Made by a program: the position numbers and the translations under genes. A stretch of DNA of 64,000 nt, taken from assembly GCA_963797335.1 (NCBI GenBank), contig CAWCOU010000008.1, positions 341,488-405,487 on the forward strand. The letters are read 5' to 3'. Shown one piece after another: positions 16,733-23,281 of the stretch; the stretch's first letter is position 1; the number at the start of each line of letters is the position of its first letter. Source of the DNA: CAWCOU01 sp963797335 (lineage in GTDB: Bacteria; Pseudomonadota; Gammaproteobacteria; JAURND01). The notes under the pieces were generated by a model, which saw nothing but the letters and a program-made list of their open reading frames with translations, made no database searches and had not been told where the DNA came from.

Positions 16733-17515
16733 CTAGGAGGAATTAAAGCTGAAATTGGCTATCCAGCCCTTTCGAACACATTCGGCCAGCTGGTCTGCGA
16801 TGTTTACTGCCGAGGGGATTTCTGCAAAACGTTCGCAAAGTTCTTCAACCGGTAATCCTTTCTGAATAGCCGATAATATTAACCATTGATGATCGTTTAA
16901 TTCGTCCATGCACACCGTATGATGGCGACGGTGAATGATGAGCTGGTTACCACCACTCGCTAAATCAATCTCTTCGTCTGGTGCGTCATTTTCTTGATTC
17001 GCTCGCCAGATGCGTAAAATGGGATATGGTGAGTTCAGTAATGTGCTGTGCGGCGGTAATAAAAAAATAATAGCGCCTTGTTTTTCATCGCTCACTTGCC
17101 ACAAGGTATTGGCATCAAACGGCGCAAAATCACCGCCTTGCGAAGCACGATGCCACGCCCACTCTAATCGCGCCACATCCGCCAAATAAGTCAATTCGGC
17201 TGCTGGCGGGAAATCTCGAATAAACGTCGATAAGGTTTCACCATAGCAATCGATATCCGGTGAGTTAGACGGTGTTTGCTGTTGGTATTGATGCACCATG
17301 GCTGCAAAAAAATCTTCTCCGACGATTTTTTTACAGACCGGATAAGTCATTATTAATGCTTGCAATAAGCCACTTTGCATACTATGACGATAAATGGCCA
17401 ATCGCTGCGTAGCGGTTAACGGTTGTTTTTCTTTCAAGTAACTCGGTGCGTTAGCATTACCCTCATTCGCATTCAGCGCTGCTGCAATTTCTTGTTGTAA
17501 TTGATATAAATTCAT
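16733..17515 (-). CDS. bufC: Bufferin maturation partner BufC/HvfC (DUF2063)
   Basis: The 260-residue product begins MNLYQLQQEIAAALNAN and has the N-terminal DUF2063 domain with the typical stretches TATQRLAIYRHSMQSGLLQAL and TYPVCKKIVGEDFF, followed by a winged-helix-like C-terminal part (LILSAIQKGLPVEELCERF). Proteins of this family partner the MNIO enzyme in maturing bufferins, deduced to bind the precursor leader. The ATG at 17515 overlaps the bufB stop as ATGA, a sign of translational coupling; an ATG at 17560 would lie deep inside bufB. Confidence 0.88.
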   Translation of the reverse strand: MNLYQLQQEIAAALNANEGNANAPSYLKEKQPLTATQRLAIYRHSMQSGLLQALIMTYPVCKKIVGEDFFAAMVHQYQQQTPSNSPDIDCYGETLSTFIRDFPPAAELTYLADVARLEWAWHRASQGGDFAPFDANTLWQVSDEKQGAIIFLLPPHSTLLNSPYPILRIWRANQENDAPDEEIDLASGGNQLIIHRRHHTVCMDELNDHQWLILSAIQKGLPVEELCERFAEIPSAVNIADQLAECVRKGWIANFSFNSS

Positions 17516-18375
17516 GATGATTTTACATAATAGGTTTCTGCTTGCCGGGCAACTGCCCATAATTCCGAAAATTCGGGGATGTCATTATCCCATTCAATGG
17601 CGACCGGAATAGGGCCCAGCCGCTGCAATACTTCTTGATATAAATTCCAAACCGGTGCAGCGACGGCACTGTCATGGCTGTCTAATAAATGCGTGTTACA
17701 ATCACGATATCCCGATAAATGCAGTTGTTTGATTCGCGAACCATCCAGGTGTTTTAAATAATCATGCGGCTCAAACTGATGGTTGATGGCATTGACATAA
17801 AGATTATTGATGTCCAAAAGAATAAAACAATCGGCTCGATGTGCCACCGCCTGCAAAAATTCCCATTCCGGCATCACGGAATGGGCAAACGTCAGGTAGC
17901 TAGACACGTTTTCAATCAACAATTGTCGGCCGAAGTAATCTTGCACTTGGCGGATACGCGCAGCCACATGCTCCACCGCTTCTTCCGTATACGGCAATGG
18001 TAACAACTCATGAAAATACTGGCCGTGCCAAGAAGACCAACTGAGATGATCTGAAATATAAACGGGCTGAAATCGTGTCAACAAGGTGTGGAGTTGGTGC
18101 AGGTAATCCCGGTTAATGGGATCGGTAGAACCTATAGAAAGGCTGACGCCGTGCATGGTGATAGGATAGTGTGCACAGATCTGGGCGAGGTAGTGAGTCG
18201 ATAAGCCACCTTTATCCAAATAGTTTTCCGTCAATACCTCAAACCAGGGAACGGAGGGCAGCTCTGTCAAAATGGTGTGATAATGACAGGCTCGCAGACC
18301 TAAACCTACGCCTTCGATGACTTGGCATTGTTTAGCTTTCATCGCCGCAACTGGCGATTCCTCCGTTCCTTGCAT
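17512..18375 (-). CDS. bufB: Bufferin maturation enzyme BufB (DUF692/MNIO family)
   Basis: A TIM-barrel multinuclear non-haem iron oxidase of 287 residues. The conserved segments with presumed metal ligands are visible: VLTENYL, MHGVSLSIGS, YISDHLSW, LLIENVSSY, FILLDINNLYVNA, KQLHLSGY, DSHDSAV and AIEWDNDIP. Known members modify cysteines of the precursor peptide, forming thiooxazole-type heterocycles that bind copper. The gene starts 5 bases after bufA and overlaps bufC by four bases, so the three form one operon. Confidence 0.93.
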   Translation of the reverse strand: MQGTEESPVAAMKAKQCQVIEGVGLGLRACHYHTILTELPSVPWFEVLTENYLDKGGLSTHYLAQICAHYPITMHGVSLSIGSTDPINRDYLHQLHTLLTRFQPVYISDHLSWSSWHGQYFHELLPLPYTEEAVEHVAARIRQVQDYFGRQLLIENVSSYLTFAHSVMPEWEFLQAVAHRADCFILLDINNLYVNAINHQFEPHDYLKHLDGSRIKQLHLSGYRDCNTHLLDSHDSAVAAPVWNLYQEVLQRLGPIPVAIEWDNDIPEFSELWAVARQAETYYVKSS

Positions 18376-18380
18376 AAAGG

Positions 18381-18659
18381 TTACGAGGAAGATTTTGCGG
18401 TATTATCTTCTACGACTTTGCCACCGACAATTTTGTTGCAAGTTCCTTTGGGTACAAATATCCAACTATCGGGACTGTTATTCTGCTTGTCTTGACCAGA
18501 ACAAGCATTGTTGCCTGAGGCGCAATCATTTTTACCGGCCTTGACGATACCTGCGCATTTTTCCATATCGGGTTTATCCGCAGCCTGGGCTTGCAGCCCG
18601 ACGCCAGCACATACGACAGCAGCAATTGTCGCACTCACGAGTATCTTATTAACTTTCAT
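18381..18659 (-). CDS. bufA: Bufferin precursor BufA1 (DUF2282)
   Basis: A 92-residue precursor with a signal peptide (about 1-26, ending QAQAA) and a mature part with four conserved cysteines, C35 (EKCAGI), C46 (KNDCAS), C53 (NACSGQ) and C74 (KGTCNKIVGG). This is the hallmark of type 1 bufferins, periplasmic copper-sequestering RiPPs. AGGAG lies about 7 bases before the ATG. The start is 102 bases from the divergent plsC gene, so the promoter, probably metal-responsive by analogy, lies in that gap; no known operator was recognised. The DoxX-like partner found in some bufferin operons is absent here. Confidence 0.92.
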   Translation of the reverse strand: MKVNKILVSATIAAVVCAGVGLQAQAADKPDMEKCAGIVKAGKNDCASGNNACSGQDKQNNSPDSWIFVPKGTCNKIVGGKVVEDNTAKSSS

Positions 18660-18761
18660 CCTTTGCTCCTTTGATTGAGATTGAGGGTAAACCTATCCAT
18701 AAAAGACGCTTCGCAGTATAATCGAAAAATCACAACAAACGAAGTTCTTGAGACGATACGA

Positions 18762-19487
18762 ATGAATAAAAAAATAGCCTCCCTTTGGATCTTGTTGAAG
18801 TCCTTTTATTTAACGGCAAAATATTCCGTGATCTGCTGGCATCGAAGTTATTCTGGCACCCGTACTGAGATCGACGAGCTACTGCGACGATGGTCGGCAT
18901 CGCTTCTGAAAGCGGCTGGGGTGTCGTATCAAATAGTGAACCCCCATCATGTGGTGCCTTTGCCGGGGCATTCTTATATCATAATGAGTAATCACGCTAG
19001 TCTTTACGATATTCCGTTGATCTTTATGTCCTTACACGGCAGCATTCGCATGATTGGCAAAAAAGAATTATTTCGCGTGCCGGTCTGGGGTCATGCGATG
19101 AAGGCGTGTGAAATTTTAGCGATCGATAGAAAAAACTCCATACAAGCCATGCATGATCTGGAAATAGTGAAAGAAAAAATGCTCAGCGGCGTCATTCCCT
19201 GGATTGCACCCGAAGGCACTCGGTCTCGACATGGCAAATTGAATATCTTTAAAAAAGGCGGATTCATGTTAGCTCTACAGACCGGGGCCACCATTATCCC
19301 CATCGGTATTCGCGGTTCCGGGCAGATTTTACCACCCGATACCTGGCAGTTTAATCCCGGGCAAACGGTGGAAATTCATATCGGCCAACCCGTCGCTGCC
19401 ACCGATTACACGGTAACGACCCGCAATGATTTTATTAAAGAAGTGCGCAATCGCATCGCTGCAGCATCGGCAACAACCGAGGCTTAA
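18762..19487 (+). CDS. plsC: 1-acyl-sn-glycerol-3-phosphate acyltransferase (PlsC family)
   Basis: A membrane-associated acyltransferase that makes phosphatidic acid from lysophosphatidic acid. The 241-residue product has the catalytic NHASLYD motif (His-x4-Asp), a glycerol-phosphate-binding EGTRSR, and the later PIGIRGSG segment. A short hydrophobic N-terminal helix (KKIASLWILLKSFYL) anchors it. The ATG at 18762 fits the family N-terminus; a TTG at 18675 would overlap the bufA promoter region. The ribosome site is weak. Confidence 0.92.
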   Translation: MNKKIASLWILLKSFYLTAKYSVICWHRSYSGTRTEIDELLRRWSASLLKAAGVSYQIVNPHHVVPLPGHSYIIMSNHASLYDIPLIFMSLHGSIRMIGKKELFRVPVWGHAMKACEILAIDRKNSIQAMHDLEIVKEKMLSGVIPWIAPEGTRSRHGKLNIFKKGGFMLALQTGATIIPIGIRGSGQILPPDTWQFNPGQTVEIHIGQPVAATDYTVTTRNDFIKEVRNRIAAASATTEA

Positions 19488-19507
19488 TCAGCGAGAAATT
19501 ACGCAGC

Positions 19508-19588
19508 ATCCCCTGGGATGCGCGGCCAAGCTTGCCTGCCGTTTTAGCCATTGGCACGCGGACGAGCCACATGCGGTCCCAGGGGGAT
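19508..19588. repeat. Imperfect inverted repeat after plsC
   Basis: The arm ATCCCCTGGGATGCG at 19508-19522 pairs with ATGCGGTCCCAGGGGGAT at 19571-19588, with a bulge. It lies in the 148-base gap between plsC and the purine nucleoside phosphorylase gene. It could be a terminator-like structure or another dispersed palindrome. There is no T run. Confidence 0.5.
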
Positions 19589-19635
19589 TTCGCACCAGCG
19601 ACTAACTTAGGCTATTTTTTCATACTAGTGATACT

Positions 19636-20463
19636 ATGACCGACACCACAATCACAGATACGCTTGCTATCATTCGACAACGGGCGCCCAATTTTAAAGC
19701 CGACATCGGCATCATCTTAGGTTCCGGTGCGGGAAAATTTTCTCAAACCATCGTAAATCCCATCACCATTCCTTACACTGAACTCCCCAGCATGCGCAAA
19801 AGCGGGGTGGAAGGTCATGCCGGTGTTTTACAGTTAGGCTGTTTACAGAATCATCACGTGGCTTGCTTTAATGGTCGCAATCATTTGTACGAAGGCCACC
19901 CAGCTGCGGTGGTCACCGCACCCATCCGTATTCTGAAACAGTTAGGCGCCAAGACAGTTATTTTAGGCGCCGCTGTTGGCTCGTTAAATCCCCACACGCC
20001 ACCGGGCAGCCTGGTCATGATTAATGACCACATTAATTTTCAATTTAGCAATCCCTTAGTCGGGCCCAACGACGATACCTTGGGCGTGCGCTTCCCCTCA
20101 CTCGAACATGCGTATGACCTAACTCTGCGCCAACAACTGGCAGAGTCCGCTCGTGAACTTGCGCTGCCACTTACAGAAGGCGTTTATATTGCCTGCTTAG
20201 GACCAAGCTTTGAAACGCCAGCGGAAATTCGCGCTTTCAAATATCTAGGCGCCGACGTCGTCGGCATGTCATTAGTACCGGAAGTCATCGCTGCCCGTCA
20301 TTGTGGCTTGAATGTATTAGCCATCGCCATGGTCACCAATCTAGCCGTGGGATTATCTTCCGAAATCGTCGACCACCAAATGACGCTAACCACCGCAGCA
20401 CAAACCGTAGCTGATTTAACTAAACTGCTATTGCATTTTTTAGAAAGGAATCCTCATGACTGA
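19636..20463 (+). CDS. Purine nucleoside phosphorylase (trimeric PNP family)
   Basis: Cleaves purine (deoxy)nucleosides with phosphate to free base and (deoxy)ribose 1-phosphate. The 275-residue product has the family motifs IILGSGAGKF, GRNHLYEGH (phosphate/substrate loop), CLGPSFETPAEIRA and VGMSLVPE, and a substrate-contacting TN in AMVTNLAVG. The length fits the high-molecular-weight-independent PNP/XapA family. Its stop overlaps the deoC start by 8 bases. The pair forms a nucleoside salvage operon in which the deoxyribose phosphate reaches glycolysis through DeoC. Confidence 0.93.
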   Translation: MTDTTITDTLAIIRQRAPNFKADIGIILGSGAGKFSQTIVNPITIPYTELPSMRKSGVEGHAGVLQLGCLQNHHVACFNGRNHLYEGHPAAVVTAPIRILKQLGAKTVILGAAVGSLNPHTPPGSLVMINDHINFQFSNPLVGPNDDTLGVRFPSLEHAYDLTLRQQLAESARELALPLTEGVYIACLGPSFETPAEIRAFKYLGADVVGMSLVPEVIAARHCGLNVLAIAMVTNLAVGLSSEIVDHQMTLTTAAQTVADLTKLLLHFLERNPHD

Positions 20464-21202
20464 GCGTAAACTGGATATCTCTTTATTAAAAAAAATAATT
20501 TCCGTCATTGACCTAACATCATTAAACGACAGCGATGATGACAAGACCATCATTCAACTCTGCCAATTAGCCACCACACCACTCGGCCCCGTCGCAGCCG
20601 TTTGCATATACCCCCGCTTCGTGCCATTAGCAGTTAAACAATTACAAGACACCCCCATCCCCGTAGCCACCGTCAGTAATTTTCCCAACGGGGACCAACC
20701 ATTAGAACAAGTCTTAACGGAAATAAAAGCAAGCCTAAATAATGGCGCTGCCGAAATTGACGTAGTCATGCCGTATCACGCTTACTTACGTGGAGATCGA
20801 GAAGGCGTACGACACTTCCTCGCCGCCTGTAAATCCACTTGCGATCAAAAAATTTTAAAAGTTATTCTGGAAACAGGCGCCTTAGACCAACCCGAAATCA
20901 TCGCCAACGCCACCCACGACGCCATCACCGCCGGCGCCGATTTTATCAAAACCTCCACCGGCAAACACCCCATCGGCGCCACTTTAGCCGCCGCTGAAAT
21001 TATATTAAAAACCATCCTAGCCAGCGAATACGAAGTCGGCCTCAAAGTCTCCGGCGGCATACGCACCATCGCCCAAGCCTGCAGCTACATCGAATTATCA
21101 GAAAACATTTTAGGAGAAGAATGGCTTGCAGCAGGAAACTTTCGCATAGGCGCAAGCCATTTATTACACGAAGTAACGCATAACTTAACCAATAACAATT
21201 AA
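20456..21202 (+). CDS. deoC: Deoxyribose-phosphate aldolase
   Basis: Cleaves 2-deoxyribose 5-phosphate to acetaldehyde and glyceraldehyde 3-phosphate. The 248-residue protein is a class I aldolase with the Schiff-base lysine in DFIKTSTGK, a second active-site lysine in GLKVSGGIR, and the conserved EIDVVMPY and KVILETG stretches. It overlaps the end of the PNP gene and has its ribosome site (AAAGGA) inside it. It completes deoxyribonucleoside catabolism started by PNP; no phosphopentomutase gene is in the window. Confidence 0.95.
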   Translation: MTERKLDISLLKKIISVIDLTSLNDSDDDKTIIQLCQLATTPLGPVAAVCIYPRFVPLAVKQLQDTPIPVATVSNFPNGDQPLEQVLTEIKASLNNGAAEIDVVMPYHAYLRGDREGVRHFLAACKSTCDQKILKVILETGALDQPEIIANATHDAITAGADFIKTSTGKHPIGATLAAAEIILKTILASEYEVGLKVSGGIRTIAQACSYIELSENILGEEWLAAGNFRIGASHLLHEVTHNLTNNN

Positions 21203-21215
21203 AAAAGGTGAAAAA

Positions 21216-21875
21216 ATGTCGTCAGCTCTAACAGAAGCATTGCTCCCAAAATCCACAACCGCTTTAGAAACAAAAGAAAAACCACCAACCAAAACACCGG
21301 AAGAGGAATATTTCTTTGATAACGACATCCCCATCGATACGAGCGACATTCCAACAACACCGCCCCCCGCCAAAGAATCAGAAGAGGATCAACCCTATAC
21401 ACCCGATGGCATACCTAATTGGAAACAAATGACCGTATTTATGTTACTCACCGCCGCAGGAACCTACGGAACCCAATTAATCTCCCCAGAATTCACCCCA
21501 GATGAATCCAGGCAAGGGGCGTATAATATGGCCGGGTTTATCCTAAGCGCCCTTGTTTCAGCAGTAGTGGCCAAAAAAGTTGTGCCCCCCATAGATATAG
21601 GCATTCAACGGCTGGGAGCTATTTATGACAAAGCGATGAGTTTTTGCGCGAGCTCAAAATTAACGACAAACTCTACTCAGGGCTCGTTGGAAGATAAACC
21701 ACCCCCTCAGTCCTTCATGAAGTCCTTTTCCCAACACTTTAACAAATCTAGCAACATCACTTCTCCGTCATTTCAAATGGGAGCAATGCGTAAATCATTG
21801 GTACCTCCCGAAGATGTCGATGAAATACTTGTTGATGAAGATTTTGCGGCTTCCAACTCTAACACCACCCTTTAA
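21216..21875 (+). CDS. Hypothetical membrane-hairpin protein
   Basis: No family recognised. The 219-residue product has a long hydrophilic, acidic, Pro/Thr-rich N-terminus (1-70), two closely spaced hydrophobic helices (about 71-89 and 103-120) and a hydrophilic C-terminal half. There is no signal peptide. This hairpin layout is common among membrane-targeted effectors of intracellular bacteria, and two more proteins in the window share it (32012-33391 and 40127-40684). It begins 13 bases after deoC with AAGGTG upstream, so it could ride on the PNP-deoC transcript. Confidence 0.6.
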   Translation: MSSALTEALLPKSTTALETKEKPPTKTPEEEYFFDNDIPIDTSDIPTTPPPAKESEEDQPYTPDGIPNWKQMTVFMLLTAAGTYGTQLISPEFTPDESRQGAYNMAGFILSALVSAVVAKKVVPPIDIGIQRLGAIYDKAMSFCASSKLTTNSTQGSLEDKPPPQSFMKSFSQHFNKSSNITSPSFQMGAMRKSLVPPEDVDEILVDEDFAASNSNTTL

Positions 21876-22234
21876 TGTGTCGATGTCTTTTGAGGATGGA
21901 TTCGCGCATACGCGTCAACTTAAGGAAAAATCTTAATAAATATCCTTCTCCCCTTGTGGGAGAAGGAGTTATTTTCTAGGCGCCTTCGTGGAGATAACAT
22001 CTATTTTTAATACTGGAGTAATGATAGGCTGATGGCGTGACTACAAAACTCCCAGGAGGGGTGGCGCGGAGGGGGAGCCCTGATTTTTTGCGTAGCAAAA
22101 AATGAGGTACCGCAGCGACGGACCCCGTATCTGCCCAAGCTTAAACCCAAGTCTAAGCCCACTCAAAAGCCAAGGCTCAAATCCAAACCAAAGTCAAAGC
22201 ACACAAGACCCAAGTGCCAACACCGAAGCATCAA
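21876..22234. other. Gene-free stretch with hairpins and low-complexity DNA
   Basis: This 359-base gap separates the membrane-hairpin gene from the convergent mlaA gene. It holds the dispersed repeat at 21907-21970, a perfect 9-bp stem-loop at 22083-22103 (ATTTTTTGC, loop GTA, GCAAAAAAT) that could end the mlaA transcript, and an unusual purine/C-rich run at about 22133-22215 made of near-repeats of AAGC, CCAAG and CAAAT. No ORF in it is convincing. Confidence 0.6.
21907..21970. repeat. Dispersed repeat with terminator-like hairpin, copy A
   Basis: It begins CATACGCGTCAACTTAAG and, after an AT-rich spacer, ends in the hairpin CTTCTCCCC, loop, GGGAGAAG. A second copy with the same order of parts lies at 49825-49879, about 28 kb away. 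Partial relatives occur near 30640 and 46520. The hairpin is followed by T-rich DNA (GTTATTTTCT), so this copy may also act as a terminator. Confidence 0.75.
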
Positions 22235-23038
22235 CTAAGAATGATGCCCAGCCGATGCCGTTTTAGCAGACGGAGCCGAAGCCGAGGCCGCATCCCCATC
22301 ATCAGACGACAACTCATCCGAAAAACCCCCTTCATCCCCACCCTTAGGATGCATCACCTTACTCAACTTATGCTGCCGATTCTGCAAATACGCATCACGC
22401 ACAAAAATATACGGATCAAACGCCTGATCCACCAACTTATCCGAATCCAAGAACGAAGCACGCTTATCCACCAAAGTAACACCATAAGCCGTCCAACCAA
22501 TCCAATCCGGTCGAACATACGTCCAAACCGAAGTCGCATAATCACCACCCGTACCAATCAAATCACGCACAGTCGACGGCGGAAAAAAAGGAATCAACAA
22601 ATAAGACGACTTCGTATAACCCCACCTCGCCAACGTTAAACCAAAATCTTGATCATGCTTTTCCAAACCCGCGCGCGTCGCCACATCAAACAAACCACCA
22701 ATACCCACCGTCGTATTAATAACCAACCTACCTATATCCGACAACGCCCACAACGGATTAGCCTGCAAAATATCATTACCAATCGTTGGCACCTCAGCCA
22801 CATTCGACAAAAAATTACTCACACCTCGACGCGCAAACGTCGGAAGAACCGTGGTATAAACCACCGCAACCGGACGATAAACAACCTTATCAACACCCCT
22901 ATTAAACTTAAATACCTTTCGATTATAACTCTCATAAGGATCTTGCGGATTACTATGATTAACAGCACAGCCAGCCAACAACGCCGAAGAAGCCGCACCA
23001 ACAACCATCAACCACCGATACAAACGTTTTAAAGACAT
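22235..23038 (-). CDS. mlaA: Outer-membrane lipoprotein MlaA (VacJ)
   Basis: The lipoprotein that removes misplaced phospholipids from the outer leaflet of the outer membrane and hands them to the Mla pathway. The 267-residue product starts with a lipoprotein signal ending in the lipobox LLAGC. Family segments DPYESYNRKVFKFNRGVD, RRGVSNFLSNV, GRLVINTTVGIGG and DFGLTLARWGY are present. The C-terminus (last about 40 residues) is an Asp/Ser/Ala-rich extension. The ATG at 23038 is chosen because AGGTGAG precedes it and the lipobox then lies at the right place. No other mla genes are near. It is divergent from lptD. Confidence 0.95.
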   Translation of the reverse strand: MSLKRLYRWLMVVGAASSALLAGCAVNHSNPQDPYESYNRKVFKFNRGVDKVVYRPVAVVYTTVLPTFARRGVSNFLSNVAEVPTIGNDILQANPLWALSDIGRLVINTTVGIGGLFDVATRAGLEKHDQDFGLTLARWGYTKSSYLLIPFFPPSTVRDLIGTGGDYATSVWTYVRPDWIGWTAYGVTLVDKRASFLDSDKLVDQAFDPYIFVRDAYLQNRQHKLSKVMHPKGGDEGGFSDELSSDDGDAASASAPSAKTASAGHHS

Positions 23039-23140
23039 AAGCTCACCTATTCTTTTCAGTTTTAATAAATCCTTATAAGCATTGTGCCATTTTTTGCGTG
23101 GCCAACCCAATAGAGAATAATCCAGAAGTCGTCAATTGTT

Positions 23141-23175
23141 GCTAGACTAGCAGAGCCGCCCTCTGCTAGTCTAGC
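23141..23175. promoter_or_regulatory. Perfect 15-bp stem-loop between mlaA and lptD
   Basis: GCTAGACTAGCAGAG at 23141-23155 and its exact complement at 23161-23175 flank a five-base loop (CCGCC). It lies about 105 bases from both divergent start codons of two outer-membrane genes. It has no T run, so it is more likely an operator or an RNA leader structure than a terminator. The arm itself contains an internal dyad (CTAGACTAG). Confidence 0.6.
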
Positions 23176-23281
23176 GAAACTGCCTTAATACCATCAGAAG
23201 GGAGGATGGTGACAGGACCCCAAATACTCCCAACTATTTCTCTGTCAAAATTAAATAGTCCTCGAAATGTAGAATCTTTTC

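Noticed and set aside
16655..16855. 66-residue plus-strand frame
   Set aside because: It runs antisense to the autotransporter relic and the bufC end; the minus-strand reading is supported by similarity.
19488..19635. Possible structured RNA or tRNA after plsC
   Set aside because: An inverted repeat is present, but no tRNA arms or known RNA signature could be made out.
22133..22215. Short repeats of AAGC/CCAAG as a possible CRISPR or iteron array
   Set aside because: The units vary in length and sequence without constant repeats or spacers; it is low-complexity DNA.
22214..23032. Arg/Ile-rich open frames on the plus strand opposite mlaA
   Set aside because: They are antisense shadows of the clear mlaA lipoprotein gene; their composition (Arg, Ile, Thr runs) comes from its codon bias.
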